Shown piece by piece: positions 9,071 to 18,648 of a DNA stretch of 64,000 nt. The notes below the pieces were generated by a model. The model made no database searches. It was not told where the DNA came from and worked only from the letters and a program-made list of their open reading frames with translations. The DNA lies in contig NZ_KZ300477.1 of NCBI RefSeq assembly GCF_002514735.1, forward strand, positions 311,879 through 375,878. Reading direction: 5' to 3'. Position numbers and translations under genes: made by a program. Numbering within the stretch: position 1 is the first letter of the stretch; the number at the start of each line of letters is the position of its first letter. The DNA comes from Sediminicola luteus. GTDB lineage: Bacteria > Bacteroidota > Bacteroidia > Flavobacteriales > Flavobacteriaceae.

Positions 9071-9188
9071 ATAACGGTGGATTCCGCTTCCTTTTGCCAT
9101 ACTTAAGGCAGGCAGAATCCACTCGGAATTGCTATGGCTTGCGATCTAAACAAAAATCCAATAGCTTCAATCCCATAACTGCAGTTAT
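9071..9188. repeat. Nested inverted repeats and a perfect 14-bp palindrome behind the GNAT gene
   Basis: GTGGATTC at 9077-9084 pairs with GAATCCAC at 9115-9122. Inside that, TGCC (9095-9098) pairs with GGCA (9107-9110), forming an interrupted hairpin. Further on, ATAACTGCAGTTAT (9175-9188) is a perfect palindrome, and its half ATAAC also opens the segment (ATAACGG at 9071). It could act as a terminator for the GNAT gene or be a cassette-type recombination site. It does not match the integron attC core that I know. Confidence 0.5.
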
Positions 9189-9201
9189 ACGAGACCGATA
9201 C

Positions 9202-9741
9202 TTACTTTTTACGTTTATATCGACACTGAGTAATTTGATTCAAATAGGTTGTTGATTCAACAAAATCAAATGCCATTAGCTGTGGTAGGTTGCCAAATAA
9301 TGGCACCCCGCCTCCGAGTAATACGGGGATCCGTGAAATAATCAGTTCGTCAATCAAGTTTTCCCGTAAAAAATTCTGGATGGTGGTGCCTCCATCAATA
9401 TATAGATTCAAGAAGCCTTTATCATGAATTTCTTTTAAAACAGTATTCAAAGCACCTTTTACCAAGAATGCCTTATCGGCATGGCTCTGTGGTATCTCAT
9501 TTAAACTATTACTCAGCACAAAAACAGGTTTGGTATACGGCCAATCGACATCGAAACCGATAACGGTCTCAAAGGTATTGCGCCCCATAACCAAGGCATC
9601 TACGCGATTCATAAACGCTAAAAAACCCATATCGTCCTGATTCGGATTGGGTATACTATGCAACCAATCCAATCCGCCCTTGGAATCGGCAATGTACCCG
9701 TCTAAGCTTGTGGCAATATAAACTATGTTCTTTTTTTCCAT
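9202..9741 (-). CDS. Dihydrofolate reductase / RibD C-terminal family protein
   Basis: 179 residues. The family opening is MEKKNIVYIATSLDGYIADS, then GGLDWL, the NADPH-binding VDALVMGRNTFETVIGF and the late YIDGGTTIQNFLRENLIDEL-type segment. It is a cytoplasmic NADPH-dependent reductase of the group annotated yyaP/YwjB-like; these are usually not the main folate DHFR, and the substrate is not known. It is a monocistron, convergent with the upstream GNAT gene, and the AraC-type regulator lies 63 bases behind its start on the same strand. Confidence 0.88.
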   Translation of the reverse strand: MEKKNIVYIATSLDGYIADSKGGLDWLHSIPNPNQDDMGFLAFMNRVDALVMGRNTFETVIGFDVDWPYTKPVFVLSNSLNEIPQSHADKAFLVKGALNTVLKEIHDKGFLNLYIDGGTTIQNFLRENLIDELIISRIPVLLGGGVPLFGNLPQLMAFDFVESTTYLNQITQCRYKRKK

Positions 9742-9804
9742 GATCCATTACATTTTTATAATCGCAAAGTACCTGATATCCCGATAGTCAAAATTGTACA
9801 GAAT

Positions 9805-10560
9805 TTACCCCAAGCTCGGCGATCTATACTGTTTGGGGCTACAGCCACAAAACTTTTTAAAATTTCGGATAAAATGCGATTGATCGTAAAATCCGGCATC
9901 TAAGGCTAATTCGGTTAGACTCCCAAATCTTGAGGTTTCCAACCGTTGAATGGATGTATTGATCAATTTCAATTTTACATAGGTATTAGGCGTAAGCAAA
10001 TAGTCTTTTTTAAATTTTTGGATAAAACTTTTTTGCGTTATGGCGAGGGTATTTCCAAAGGCATTCATAAGTCCCTTTCCCAACACCTGATTTGAAACAA
10101 AGCGATCGAATCTTTGTACATCCTCATCCAATCGGAATTCTTTGAAAAGGGTATACAATGGTCCTTCTAAAGCTTCCAGGTTCAATGCGCTTGAGACGGT
10201 TAGGGAGTTTCCGATAATTTCACCCAATTCCATAAGTAAGGTGGCGTCTAGATTTCGTTTTAAAAACCCATAGCAAAAGGGTTTTAGAATAAAGCCTACA
10301 GTCTGATATCTTCCTGAAACCCTGGTTCGAAATGGTCTTGTTTTCAGTCCTGAAATCAGATATTGTATATTATTATGATCGTAGGTTTCGACATGTTGTC
10401 CTTCGACTTTGAAAGTGTCCCCATAATTAAAAATCAATTCTGTGAACATGGGGGCGAAATGGCTTGCATTGATTTCTAAGTTAACGGAACTCCCTACCCA
10501 AATTACTTCCACAAATTGACTAAGGGGTGCTTTGGGACGGTATGTTCTACTATAAACCAT
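9805..10560 (-). CDS. AraC family transcriptional regulator
   Basis: 251 residues. The N-terminal ~130 residues form a cupin-like sensor of the type described as DUF6597 (FVEVIWVGSS, then ISGLKTRPFRT). The C-terminal double helix-turn-helix has LTELALDAGFYDQSHFIRNF and the closing FKKFCGCSPKQYR. It probably regulates itself and perhaps the reductase gene directly downstream (63-base gap, same strand), since AraC regulators of this type often sit beside a small reductase. The effector is unknown. Confidence 0.88.
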   Translation of the reverse strand: MVYSRTYRPKAPLSQFVEVIWVGSSVNLEINASHFAPMFTELIFNYGDTFKVEGQHVETYDHNNIQYLISGLKTRPFRTRVSGRYQTVGFILKPFCYGFLKRNLDATLLMELGEIIGNSLTVSSALNLEALEGPLYTLFKEFRLDEDVQRFDRFVSNQVLGKGLMNAFGNTLAITQKSFIQKFKKDYLLTPNTYVKLKLINTSIQRLETSRFGSLTELALDAGFYDQSHFIRNFKKFCGCSPKQYRSPSLG

Positions 10561-10681
10561 GGAAACAAACTAAGCTCATCCCTTTTAAAATACATTTTTG
10601 AATCAATAATCCATCAAGAAGTACAAATACTTTATTATAGAAATCGATTCCGTAATTTTAGAGCAACCATTCCCAAAGGAA

Positions 10682-12172
10682 ATGCAAGACCAGAAATACA
10701 TTCTAGCCTTAGATCAAGGCACCACCAGTTCGCGGGCCCTTTTGGTGAACGCCTCCGGGGAGATTATCGGCATGGCCCAAAAGGAGTTTAAACAAATATT
10801 TCCCCAAACGGGTTGGGTAGAACATGACCCTTTAGAAATTCTCGACAGCCAGTTAATGGTACTAGAAAAGGTAGTCCGACAAGCCGGAATCGCCCCGGAA
10901 CAAATTGCCGGATTGGGCATTACCAACCAAAGGGAAACTACCGTAATCTGGAACAAACATACGGGCAAACCCATCTATAACGCTTTGGTATGGCAAGATA
11001 CCCGAACCACCGACATATGTGAGGCCTTAATTGAAAAAGGACTGGAAGCTTATGTAAAAAAAACCACAGGTCTGGTTATCGACGCCTATTTTTCGGGTAC
11101 CAAGATTCTATGGTTGTTGGATCATATACCCGGTGCACGCGAACAAGCCGAGGCCGGCGAACTCCTCTTCGGCACGATTGATAGTTGGTTGTTGTGGCAT
11201 CTTACCGATAGGCAAGTACATGCCACCGACATGACCAATGCCTCACGTACCTTACTCTATGATATTAACCAACTCTGCTGGGACGAATATTTACTCGAAA
11301 CCTTGAATATTCCGGCAGCCATTTTACCCCAGGTTCACCCTTCGGTACACCCCTTTGGCCATTTTAAGCTTCAAGGGCATACCATCCCCATTACGGGAAT
11401 AGCGGGGGACCAACAGGCCGCCTTGTTCGGACAGGCCTGTTTTAAAAAGGGTATGGCCAAAAACACCTATGGTACCGGCTGTTTTATGCTGATGAATACC
11501 GGTAAAAAACCACAGTTTTCAACGAATGGGCTACTTACCACCATTGCCTACGGGGTAGATGGCAAAGTAACCTATGCCTTAGAGGGTAGTGTTTTTGTTG
11601 CCGGTGCCGCCATACAATGGTTACGCGACGGGTTGGAACTGATCCAAAGTGCGGAAGAAACCCATGCCTTGGCAGCATCTTTACCGGAAGACAACCCGGT
11701 ATATGTGGTTCCCGCTTTTGCCGGCTTGGGTGCACCTTATTGGGATATGTATGCGCGTGGGGCCATTTTCGGCTTAACCCGAGATACCGGAAAGGCCCAT
11801 TTAGCCAAGGCTACCCTAGAATCTTTGGCCTACCAAACCAAAGACATTCTTATGGCCATGAGTGAAGATTCGGGCATAAAACCTAAAAAACTACGGGTAG
11901 ATGGTGGTGCCTGTGCCAACGATTATCTGATGCAATTCCAAGCCCATATCCTGAACATTGTGGTAGAACGGCCCAAAGTGGTGGAATCTACCGCCATGGG
12001 CGCTGCCTATATGGCCGGTATCGGCTGTGGTTTATGGCAATTCTCCGATATAAAAGACAATCAGCCTTTAGACCGTAGTTTTCTTCCCGGTTATGACAAG
12101 GAAAGACGCAAAAAGCTTTACAAAAAGTGGAAAAATGCCATAAAACGTACCAAAAAGTGGGAAAAAGATTGA
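10682..12172 (+). CDS. glpK: Glycerol kinase
   Basis: 496 residues, the normal length for GlpK. It phosphorylates glycerol to sn-glycerol 3-phosphate with ATP in the cytoplasm. Seen: the FGGY-kinase start [26 protein letters not shown] and WQDTRT with the glycerol-binding Arg-Glu pair, the [12 protein letters not shown] block, and [16 protein letters not shown] followed by [11 protein letters not shown]. The C-terminal domain carries [18 protein letters not shown]. The glycerol-3-phosphate dehydrogenase gene follows about 1.6 kb on, on the other strand. No GlpF facilitator is present in the window. Confidence 0.96.
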   Translation: MQDQKYILALDQGTTSSRALLVNASGEIIGMAQKEFKQIFPQTGWVEHDPLEILDSQLMVLEKVVRQAGIAPEQIAGLGITNQRETTVIWNKHTGKPIYNALVWQDTRTTDICEALIEKGLEAYVKKTTGLVIDAYFSGTKILWLLDHIPGAREQAEAGELLFGTIDSWLLWHLTDRQVHATDMTNASRTLLYDINQLCWDEYLLETLNIPAAILPQVHPSVHPFGHFKLQGHTIPITGIAGDQQAALFGQACFKKGMAKNTYGTGCFMLMNTGKKPQFSTNGLLTTIAYGVDGKVTYALEGSVFVAGAAIQWLRDGLELIQSAEETHALAASLPEDNPVYVVPAFAGLGAPYWDMYARGAIFGLTRDTGKAHLAKATLESLAYQTKDILMAMSEDSGIKPKKLRVDGGACANDYLMQFQAHILNIVVERPKVVESTAMGAAYMAGIGCGLWQFSDIKDNQPLDRSFLPGYDKERRKKLYKKWKNAIKRTKKWEKD

Positions 12173-12283
12173 TTATCCTTAAGTACTCAATATAGTATAG
12201 GAAAACCTCAATAATTTTGTGTTTCACAACAAATTATAGTGTAATACCCCGTTCTAAACTAATTTGTGCCATGCACAACAATT

Positions 12284-12784
12284 ATGGAATCCGTGAAGCT
12301 TTCATTACATAAAATCATAGGGGTCGTTATACTACTTTCCTCTAGTATTGCCATGGCCCAAATTCCAATTCTATCTACCGATGTTGGCGGCTATAATTCG
12401 GCCACGGAAGGCGATTTGTATCGCACTACCGATTCCAATGAATACTACATTGGGTTAGAAAATGGTTCGTTATTGCCCTTCGCGTCCAGCGTTGGGGTAC
12501 AGACCAAAACAACAAACTATACCCTACAATCTACCGATAACCGATCGGTACTGACCTTTAACTCGGCCACGCCCGTTACCTTGACCATTCCGGCCGGGCT
12601 CCCTATAGGATTCAATATAAGTGTTTATCAACTTGGTATCGGACAGGTACAAATCGTGGGTAGTGGGGGCGTAACAATACGGCATAGGCTAAGCAGAACC
12701 AAAACCGCCGGGCAAGATGCTGGGGTCGGTATCGTGGCTACGGCCTCAAATAGCTATCATCTAACAGGTGACCTCTCGAATTGA
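12284..12784 (+). CDS. Secreted protein of unknown function
   Basis: 166 residues from ATG 12284, which puts the signal peptide (LHKIIGVVILLSSSIAMAQ) near the N-terminus. The mature part looks beta-rich and repetitive in Thr, Ser and Gly (TPVTLTIPAGLPIGFNISVY, GVTIRHRLSR). It resembles the short head or baseplate-like domains seen in flavobacterial surface proteins. No family is recognised with confidence. It is the first of a two-gene operon: its TGA is separated by one base from the ATG of the next secreted protein. Confidence 0.65.
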   Translation: MESVKLSLHKIIGVVILLSSSIAMAQIPILSTDVGGYNSATEGDLYRTTDSNEYYIGLENGSLLPFASSVGVQTKTTNYTLQSTDNRSVLTFNSATPVTLTIPAGLPIGFNISVYQLGIGQVQIVGSGGVTIRHRLSRTKTAGQDAGVGIVATASNSYHLTGDLSN

Positions 12785-12785
12785 T

Positions 12786-13718
12786 ATGTCTCGGTATCTC
12801 ACCATACTATTTGTAATACTGGGAGTGTCGGTTTATGGGCAAATCGGGCAACATAACCAATACCCAACCCTAACCCCAATGCGGGCTGTAGATGAGTTGC
12901 CCGGTATATTGGACAATATCGCAACGGACTTGGCCGCTGCCTATTCCCTACGGAAGCTAAAAGGCGATTATACAGGGCCACTGATTCGGTTACGCAGGGC
13001 ATCGGACAATGCCGAACGGAATTTTTATTCCCAAGACAATGATATTTGGATCGACCAGACAGCTATTAGCAATTGGGCGGGAGGGGCCAACCTTTTCGTG
13101 GTGCTCTGGTACGACCAAAGCGGAAATGAATTTCACGCTTTACAAAATGTACAAAATAAACAACCCCGATTTTATAACAATCCAACTACCCCTTTTTGGC
13201 AAGGTGATGGTTCTAACGATATTCTAGAAATACAGGCCGATACCCGAACCCAACTCACCAATAACGGCCGTGAAGCAAGTATATTTTTGATAACCCAAGC
13301 TACTAATCGAAGTCAATTTACTTTTGGTGCCGTTCAAGATTCCAATCGTAGTAATCGCTGGCAAGCCCATATTAACTGGTCTAATAATAACTTGTATTTT
13401 GACCCTGGGGATTGCTGCCAGTCCGGAAGGAATTTCAACAACTCAGGTACCAGCTACACCCAAGACAAACTATACACTTTTGTTAGGCGAACCAATAGCA
13501 GGATCGTAAATGTAAATGGGGTTAATCGAATGAACAATGCCTATTCCAGTTCCTACGCTTATACAGCCACCACCTTGTTTGGAATTGGAGGTGCTTCGGG
13601 TATTAACTTTCAATATGCCAACAATCATTTTATGGAGTTCATTATGTACCATTCCGATGTCCCCGCTGCAACAATAAATACCCTAGAATCTGATATGATG
13701 GGGTATTGGGGCTTGTAG
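12786..13718 (+). CDS. Secreted protein with arabinofuranosidase-like / concanavalin-type domain
   Basis: 310 residues with a signal peptide (MSRYLTILFVILGVSVYG). The domain AAAYSLRKLKGDYTGPLIRL, then RRASDNAERNF and VVLWYDQSGNEFHALQ, is the motif set of the so-called alpha-L-arabinofuranosidase B catalytic family. In Bacteroidota it often occurs as a non-catalytic lectin-like module in secreted or surface proteins, so enzymatic activity should not be assumed. The later GIGGASGINFQYANNHFMEF supports a jelly-roll fold. ATG 12786 lies one base after the stop of the upstream gene. There is no type IX secretion signal at the end. Confidence 0.7.
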   Translation: MSRYLTILFVILGVSVYGQIGQHNQYPTLTPMRAVDELPGILDNIATDLAAAYSLRKLKGDYTGPLIRLRRASDNAERNFYSQDNDIWIDQTAISNWAGGANLFVVLWYDQSGNEFHALQNVQNKQPRFYNNPTTPFWQGDGSNDILEIQADTRTQLTNNGREASIFLITQATNRSQFTFGAVQDSNRSNRWQAHINWSNNNLYFDPGDCCQSGRNFNNSGTSYTQDKLYTFVRRTNSRIVNVNGVNRMNNAYSSSYAYTATTLFGIGGASGINFQYANNHFMEFIMYHSDVPAATINTLESDMMGYWGL

Positions 13719-13730
13719 CATCTGTTCACC

Positions 13731-14726
13731 CTAATCCAACTTCTCGGTCAGTTTTTTAAATACCTTTTTGGGGTTTTTGTGTTCGTACAACACTTCGTAG
13801 ACCGCATCGAGGATAGGGGCTTTAGATTTCTTCTGGTGTTTCTCGCCCAATAAATAAGCACTTTTCGCGGCATAATAGCCTTCAGCCACCATATTCATTT
13901 CCATCATGGCGCTTTTTACGGTATAACCTTTGCCGATCATATTCCCGAACATACGGTTACGAGAAAAGATGGAGTAACCGGTCACCAACAAATCTCCCAA
14001 ATACGCTGAATTGTTAATGTTTCGCTTCATTTTATGTACGCGATTGATAAAGCGTTTCATTTCGCGAATGGCATTGCTCATCAATACCGACTGAAAGTTA
14101 TCGCCATACCCAAGTCCATGAGCTATACCGGCCGCAATCGCATAAATATTCTTTAACATGGCGGCATATTCGGTACCAATAATATCGTCAGAGATTTTGG
14201 TTTTGATATAGTCACATTCCAAATTTTTGGCTAGCATTTCCGCTTTGGCCTCATCGGCACAGGCCACCGTAAGGTAAGAAAGGCGTTCCAAGGCCACCTC
14301 TTCGGCATGGCAAGGGCCGGTAATTACCCCAATATTATCTAAAGGAATACCATAGCGCTGGTTAAAGTGTTCCCCAACGATTAGTCCGGATTCAGGGACA
14401 ATACCCTTAATGGCAGAAAAAATGATCTTGCCTTCCAATGAAGTATGCAAGGCAGCCATAGACGATTCTAAAAAAGCCGATGGAATTACGAAAATCAAAA
14501 CATCGGCGGCGGCAACGGCAACATTAATGTCAGCGGTAAGCTCTAGTTGTTCGGTATGGAATTCGACCGAACTTAAGTAGTTTGGGTTATGGCCTTGGGT
14601 GCGTATATGTTCCAAAGCATCGGTATTGCGCATAAACCAATGGATGGTCTTTTGGTTTTCCGACAACATTTTCACAATGGCGGTGGCCCAACTACCACCA
14701 CCGATAACCGCAAACGATTGATCCAT
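13731..14726 (-). CDS. gpsA: NAD(P)-dependent glycerol-3-phosphate dehydrogenase
   Basis: 331 residues. It reduces dihydroxyacetone phosphate to sn-glycerol 3-phosphate, the head-group precursor for phospholipids. The Rossmann motif is FAVIGGGSWATAIVKML at the N-terminus. The family segments IFSAIKGIVPESG, GPCHAEEVA and the catalytic-lysine block YAAMLKNIYAIAAGIAHGLGYGDN are present, with the C-terminal AEGYYAAKSAY. It is convergent with the secreted-protein operon, stops 12 bases apart. Confidence 0.95.
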   Translation of the reverse strand: MDQSFAVIGGGSWATAIVKMLSENQKTIHWFMRNTDALEHIRTQGHNPNYLSSVEFHTEQLELTADINVAVAAADVLIFVIPSAFLESSMAALHTSLEGKIIFSAIKGIVPESGLIVGEHFNQRYGIPLDNIGVITGPCHAEEVALERLSYLTVACADEAKAEMLAKNLECDYIKTKISDDIIGTEYAAMLKNIYAIAAGIAHGLGYGDNFQSVLMSNAIREMKRFINRVHKMKRNINNSAYLGDLLVTGYSIFSRNRMFGNMIGKGYTVKSAMMEMNMVAEGYYAAKSAYLLGEKHQKKSKAPILDAVYEVLYEHKNPKKVFKKLTEKLD

Positions 14727-15150
14727 AGAATTGATTTATCGGCCCAAAAGTAACCAAATTTGCCATCAGGTCTTGGAAATAGGCCGATTTTACACCTAGC
14801 CCCAAACCCATTTTAATCGAATTTTAACACTATTGAATACATTTTTAGAAGCCTACTATACAATGAAGCTGTACATGTGACGTTATATTACAGAGAATAC
14901 GAAAGAAATTTCGTAAGACTTTTTTGGTTGGTTATTTAGTTAGGGAAAGCTTTGGTCTGTTTGATCAGAGCTTTTCTTTTTGCGGTTAACGCAATGTCTG
15001 TTACCGATTTTTAAAGATTTGATTACCCCAAATCGAATTAGATTATCGTATTTTTGCCGCTTTTTAGGGCAAACACCATTTTGCCTTTTTGCTGATAAAC
15101 AGTTATATACGAACCAGGCTGTAACAAGGCCACATATTTGGAACCGACAG
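14727..15150 (+). promoter_or_regulatory. Upstream region of the SulP gene with two hairpins (leader or small RNA)
   Basis: There is no protein gene here. TACGAAA (14898-14904) pairs with TTTCGTA (14909-14915) over a GAAA loop and is followed by CTTTTTTGG. A second hairpin, AAAGCTTTGGTC against GATCAGAGCTTT (about 14946-14974), precedes TTTTCTTTTTG and looks like an intrinsic terminator. Either a short untranslated RNA ends here or the transporter mRNA has an attenuator leader. I see no clear promoter. Confidence 0.4.
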
Positions 15151-16674
15151 ATGAAGAAGTATTTAAACCTTTTCGATCTTAAACAAAAGGTCGACTATAA
15201 AACCGAGATCCTATCGGGCTTAACCGTGGCATTGGCCTTGGTACCCGAGGCCATTGCCTTTGCCTTCTTGGCCGGACTCTCGCCCTTGACCGGTTTATAT
15301 GCCGCCTTCATGATGGGCTTGGTCACCTCGATTTTGGGAGGTAGACCCGGCATGATATCCGGTGCTACGGGCGCCGTGGCCATCGTTATCGTAAGTTTGG
15401 CCAAATCGCACGGGGTAGAGTATATTTTTGCCACCGTGGTCTTAGCGGGTATTTTACAGATGGCCGCAGGATTTTTACGCTTGGGTAAACTTATGCGCTT
15501 GGTACCCCATCCGGTAATTTTCGGATTCGTAAACGGTTTGGCCATAGTTATTTTTATGGCCCAGTTAGATCAGTTTAAAGATGCCGCCGGAAACTGGATG
15601 ACCGGTGTACCTTTATTGATAATTTTAGGTTTGGTGTTTTTGACCATGCTGGTCATTTGGGGCCTGCCCAAGTTCAGTAAGACCATTCCGGCATCTTTAG
15701 TGGCTATTCTTTTGGTATTCGGTCTGGTGTATGCCTTTGGAATAGATACCCGAACCATAGGCGATATCGCCTCTATAAAAGGAGGTTTCCCGCCTTTCCA
15801 TATTCCTGATGTACCCCTAAGTCTAGAGACCCTAAAAATCGTATTCCCCTATGCGGCCATAGTGGCCGGGGTTGGGCTTATCGAAAGTCTTTTGACCTTG
15901 AACATTGTAGACGAGATTACCGAAACACGAGGTAGGGGAAATAAAGAGGCCGTGGCCCAAGGTATAGCAAATGTACTTTCTGGGGTGTTCTCGGGAATGG
16001 GTGGTTGTGCCATGATCGGACAAAGTTTGATCAATATTTCCAATGGTGCCCGAGCCCGTCTTTCAGGGATCGTAGCTTCGGTTATGCTGTTGGTATTTGT
16101 AATGTTCGGATCTAGTTTGATCGAACAAGTACCCATGGCTGCCCTAACCGGATTAATGATCATGGTTGCCATCGGCACCTTTGAGTGGGCCAGTTTACGC
16201 ACCTTTAAGCGTATGCCCAAATCAGATGTGTTGGTCATGGTCTTGGTTACCCTAGTAACGGTATTCTTGCACAATTTGGCCTTGGCCGTTTTGGTTGGGG
16301 TTATCATTTCGGCCTTGGTATTCGCATGGGATAATGCCAAACGCATTCGTGCCCGCAAATATGTCGATGATGCCGGTATAAAACATTATGAGATCTATGG
16401 TCCTTTATTCTTCGGTTCGGTAACGGTTTTCAACGAAAAGTTCGATGTGCCCAATGACCCCGAAGAGGTAATCATCGATTTTGCCGAAAGTAGGATTGTG
16501 GATATGTCGGCCATAGAGGCGGTTAACAAACTTACCGAGCGCTATCAAAAAATAGGAAAGAAGGTACATTTAAAGCATTTGAGCAAAGATTGCCTTACCC
16601 TGCTCAAAAATGCCGATGACCTTATCGAGGTAAACGTTTTGGAAGATCCGACCTATAAGGTTGTTGTGGATTAA
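15151..16674 (+). CDS. SulP family anion transporter with STAS domain
   Basis: 507 residues from ATG 15151; the longer frame back to 14980 has no homology-like sequence and crosses the leader hairpin region. Transmembrane part (about residues 20-390): GLTVALALVPEAIAFAFLAG is the SulP signature in helix 1, with ISGATGAVAIVIVSL following. The C-terminal STAS domain (about 405-505) has VIIDFAESRIVDMSAIEAVN. It moves sulfate, bicarbonate or another small anion across the inner membrane; many flavobacterial members are bicarbonate-like transporters, but the ion cannot be decided from sequence. It is monocistronic, ending at a two-way terminator. Confidence 0.92.
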   Translation: MKKYLNLFDLKQKVDYKTEILSGLTVALALVPEAIAFAFLAGLSPLTGLYAAFMMGLVTSILGGRPGMISGATGAVAIVIVSLAKSHGVEYIFATVVLAGILQMAAGFLRLGKLMRLVPHPVIFGFVNGLAIVIFMAQLDQFKDAAGNWMTGVPLLIILGLVFLTMLVIWGLPKFSKTIPASLVAILLVFGLVYAFGIDTRTIGDIASIKGGFPPFHIPDVPLSLETLKIVFPYAAIVAGVGLIESLLTLNIVDEITETRGRGNKEAVAQGIANVLSGVFSGMGGCAMIGQSLINISNGARARLSGIVASVMLLVFVMFGSSLIEQVPMAALTGLMIMVAIGTFEWASLRTFKRMPKSDVLVMVLVTLVTVFLHNLALAVLVGVIISALVFAWDNAKRIRARKYVDDAGIKHYEIYGPLFFGSVTVFNEKFDVPNDPEEVIIDFAESRIVDMSAIEAVNKLTERYQKIGKKVHLKHLSKDCLTLLKNADDLIEVNVLEDPTYKVVVD

Positions 16675-16874
16675 TTCCAAAACCTATTTCATAGGAATCA
16701 AAGGTAAATGTAATTTGATGAAAATCAGATAATATTTCTCGGCGAAGCGCTACGTATTCTCTGTGAGCCTTAGGGTTACTTCAGCCTTATAGTGTTACAC
16801 AGAGTTTCACGGAGTAGCACTGAGAACCAGAGAGGATACAGTTATTGATTCAGCTAAGTACTAAAATCCATTTC

Positions 16875-16918
16875 ATAAAAAAACGTCTCTGGCTAATTAA
16901 CCAAAGACGTTTTTTTAT
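16875..16918. terminator. Bidirectional terminator between SulP gene and lipoprotein gene
   Basis: AAACGTCT at 16881-16888 pairs with AGACGTTT at 16905-16912, extended by an inner TGG/CCA. It is flanked by A-runs on the left and T-runs on the right, so it can end transcripts from both convergent genes. The 200 bases before it hold degenerate tandem CACRGAG-like words (around 16795-16835) of unknown meaning. Confidence 0.8.
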
Positions 16919-16932
16919 GGGGGAAATCTCTC

Positions 16933-17574
16933 TTATTTTTTAATCACTTTATACTGCAATAAGTAATCTACCAAGTTACGGGCATAAAGTTCGGCCCCTT
17001 TTCCGGCCTTCATGGGGGTAGTGGTACTTAAGGTAGTACCACCTTTCCAAATGGCAGCCTCTTTTTTATCGGTTACGGTTAGGTCGTACAAGGTTGCCTC
17101 AACGGTCATTTCTTGACGGTCGAAAGTATAACTGGGCGAAGTAACCTCGTTATAGGCCCCAAAGATATATCCCCAATAGTCGTAATACCCATAAGTTGGT
17201 GAAGGGTAGTCGAAAACGGCTCCGGGCACATGCATTTCGGTACTACGTGGTTTACCGGCAATGACCCCTATGGCACCATCAACGTTCAATTCCTTCAATT
17301 TTTTGACCATTTTTTCGGCGGCCCAATCGGCCTTGGTCGCATTCTCTGGTAAGAGATCGGTACCCATAACGGTTTCAATGCCGTGTTTCTTAAAGTCTTT
17401 GGCAATTTCCATTTCAGCGGCCCGGCGAACGATATACTCTTTGCTCACGGTAATGATGGCAATCTTATTGAATTTTTTGGCCTCGGCACCTTCTTTGTCC
17501 CAAGTATACTCCATGGTTGGGGCACAAGAAGCCAAAAAGGCCACTGTTGCCAATAGGGCGAACACTTTTTTCAC
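16933..17574 (-). CDS. Lipoprotein of unknown function
   Basis: 213 residues; lipobox FLASC with Cys17, so it is probably anchored in the outer membrane. The body begins FNKIAIITVSKEYIVRRAAE, a pattern (hydrophobic strand, then arginine-rich helix) seen in small periplasmic lipoproteins with a Rossmann-like or TolB-N-like fold that act on stress or metal exposure. It ends TLSTTTPMKAGKGAELYARN. It may relate to DUF4136-type lipoproteins, but I cannot confirm that. It is a single-gene unit ending at the shared terminator. Confidence 0.7.
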   Translation of the reverse strand: MKKVFALLATVAFLASCAPTMEYTWDKEGAEAKKFNKIAIITVSKEYIVRRAAEMEIAKDFKKHGIETVMGTDLLPENATKADWAAEKMVKKLKELNVDGAIGVIAGKPRSTEMHVPGAVFDYPSPTYGYYDYWGYIFGAYNEVTSPSYTFDRQEMTVEATLYDLTVTDKKEAAIWKGGTTLSTTTPMKAGKGAELYARNLVDYLLQYKVIKK

Positions 17575-18049
17575 ACTTTTAATTTTTGGTTACTAGTCTC
17601 ATTTTAAAATTCCAAGATTCGGGTAATGCAAGATTTCCAAACATAGAATCCTTGAATTAAGGTTATATGCTAAACCCTAACATTTTTAGCCCCATTCAGG
17701 AATTAGGCGTAAAGATATTGAACTCTATTGGAATGGATCCTAAAAGAAATGTAAAGGAAAGTCCAAAGCCATCCGAAACTTGATGGCTAAGACGAAAAGA
17801 GTATAGAATAAAGAGAAAAGACACTGACAACGAACCTCTTACAATTTTTTCTTTACCGTAGCTTCCTGAATTGAGGGAAAATATCTTTTTCCCTTTCTTG
17901 GGAACACGGGTAAACAAAAACATTGTAGACAAATGAATATCATGTTTTTACCATCCATTTTGCAGAACAGGAACATCCCGTCCCGACAGCTGTACGGAAG
18001 CTATCGGAATTATGCCTTAACTTCCGGATATTTTTGAGGAAAGCCATAA
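17575..18049. repeat. Gene-free stretch with a short REP-like palindrome
   Basis: No convincing gene lies here; the only longer frame (17696-17932, minus strand) has an unlikely composition. CCGACAGCT and AGCTATCGG (about 17984-18008) form an imperfect palindrome of the CCCGA...TCGGG kind that also occurs in the broken tRNA at 36227-36244. Confidence 0.4.
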
Positions 18050-18086
18050 AAAAAATCCGTAGGTATTTATTCCTACGGATTTTTTA
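18050..18086 (-). terminator. Terminator of the cytochrome c gene
   Basis: AATCCGTAGG pairs with CCTACGGATT (18054-18080) around TATTTATT, with A- and T-runs on both sides. It lies just beyond the stop of the minus-strand cytochrome gene. Confidence 0.85.
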
Positions 18087-18121
18087 GAATGTAATATGAC
18101 CTTTAAGGTCGATGGCTTGGC

Positions 18122-18598
18122 CTAGAAAGTTCTTAAATATTCGGCAATGGCCCTAACATCGTCATCGCTCAGATTCTGGTTGAGCATTACCGCATTGTTA
18201 TATTCTTTTAGCAGAGCCTTGGCAATAGGGTCTTCTTTAATCATTACATCCGGGTTTTTGATCATATTCATTACCCAGGCCGGACTCCTACGCTCGTACA
18301 CGCCTTTTAAGGCTGGTCCGATCATTCGTTTATCGGGTAAATGACAGGCCGTGCAAATGGTACTGTATTTGGCCTTACCGGCATCTACCAAAGCTTGGTC
18401 AATATCACCGAAGGTTACTTCTTTAAACGGACCCACACCTTGGTTGGCCATGTCTACGGGAACCCCTTCGGAAGCCACTTCTTTTTTAACCTCTTTCTTG
18501 GCCTTCTTGATGGCAAAACCTTCCTTTTTCTCTTCTTTCTTCTCCCCACAGCTTACTACAAGCGCTGCCAGGGCCAAAATTGCTACTACCTTTTTCAT
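18122..18598 (-). CDS. Cytochrome c family lipoprotein
   Basis: 158 residues from ATG 18598 (the frame is open 39 bases further upstream, but the signal sequence MKKVVAILALAALVVSC fixes the start). Lipobox VVSC, then a lysine/glutamate-rich linker. One haem c site is Cys-Thr-Ala-Cys-His (CTACHLPDKRMIGPALKGVY, about residues 81-100), and a methionine axial ligand is likely in the MLNQNLSDDDVRAIAEYLRTF region. It is a small single-haem electron carrier held at the periplasmic face of a membrane. The oxidase or reductase partner is not encoded nearby. Confidence 0.88.
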   Translation of the reverse strand: MKKVVAILALAALVVSCGEKKEEKKEGFAIKKAKKEVKKEVASEGVPVDMANQGVGPFKEVTFGDIDQALVDAGKAKYSTICTACHLPDKRMIGPALKGVYERRSPAWVMNMIKNPDVMIKEDPIAKALLKEYNNAVMLNQNLSDDDVRAIAEYLRTF

Positions 18599-18648
18599 GC
18601 TATTGTTTCGAGTTACATTGAGAAAGGAAAAGTACAAAAAAGGGTGGT

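Noticed and set aside
9071-9188. Integron attC site behind the GNAT gene
   Set aside because: The hairpin has outer and inner stems like attC, but the core words RYYYAAC/GTTRRRY are not present.
17696-17932. 78-codon frame on the minus strand
   Set aside because: Low-complexity composition, no signal, family pattern or neighbour support; lies in a gene-free stretch.
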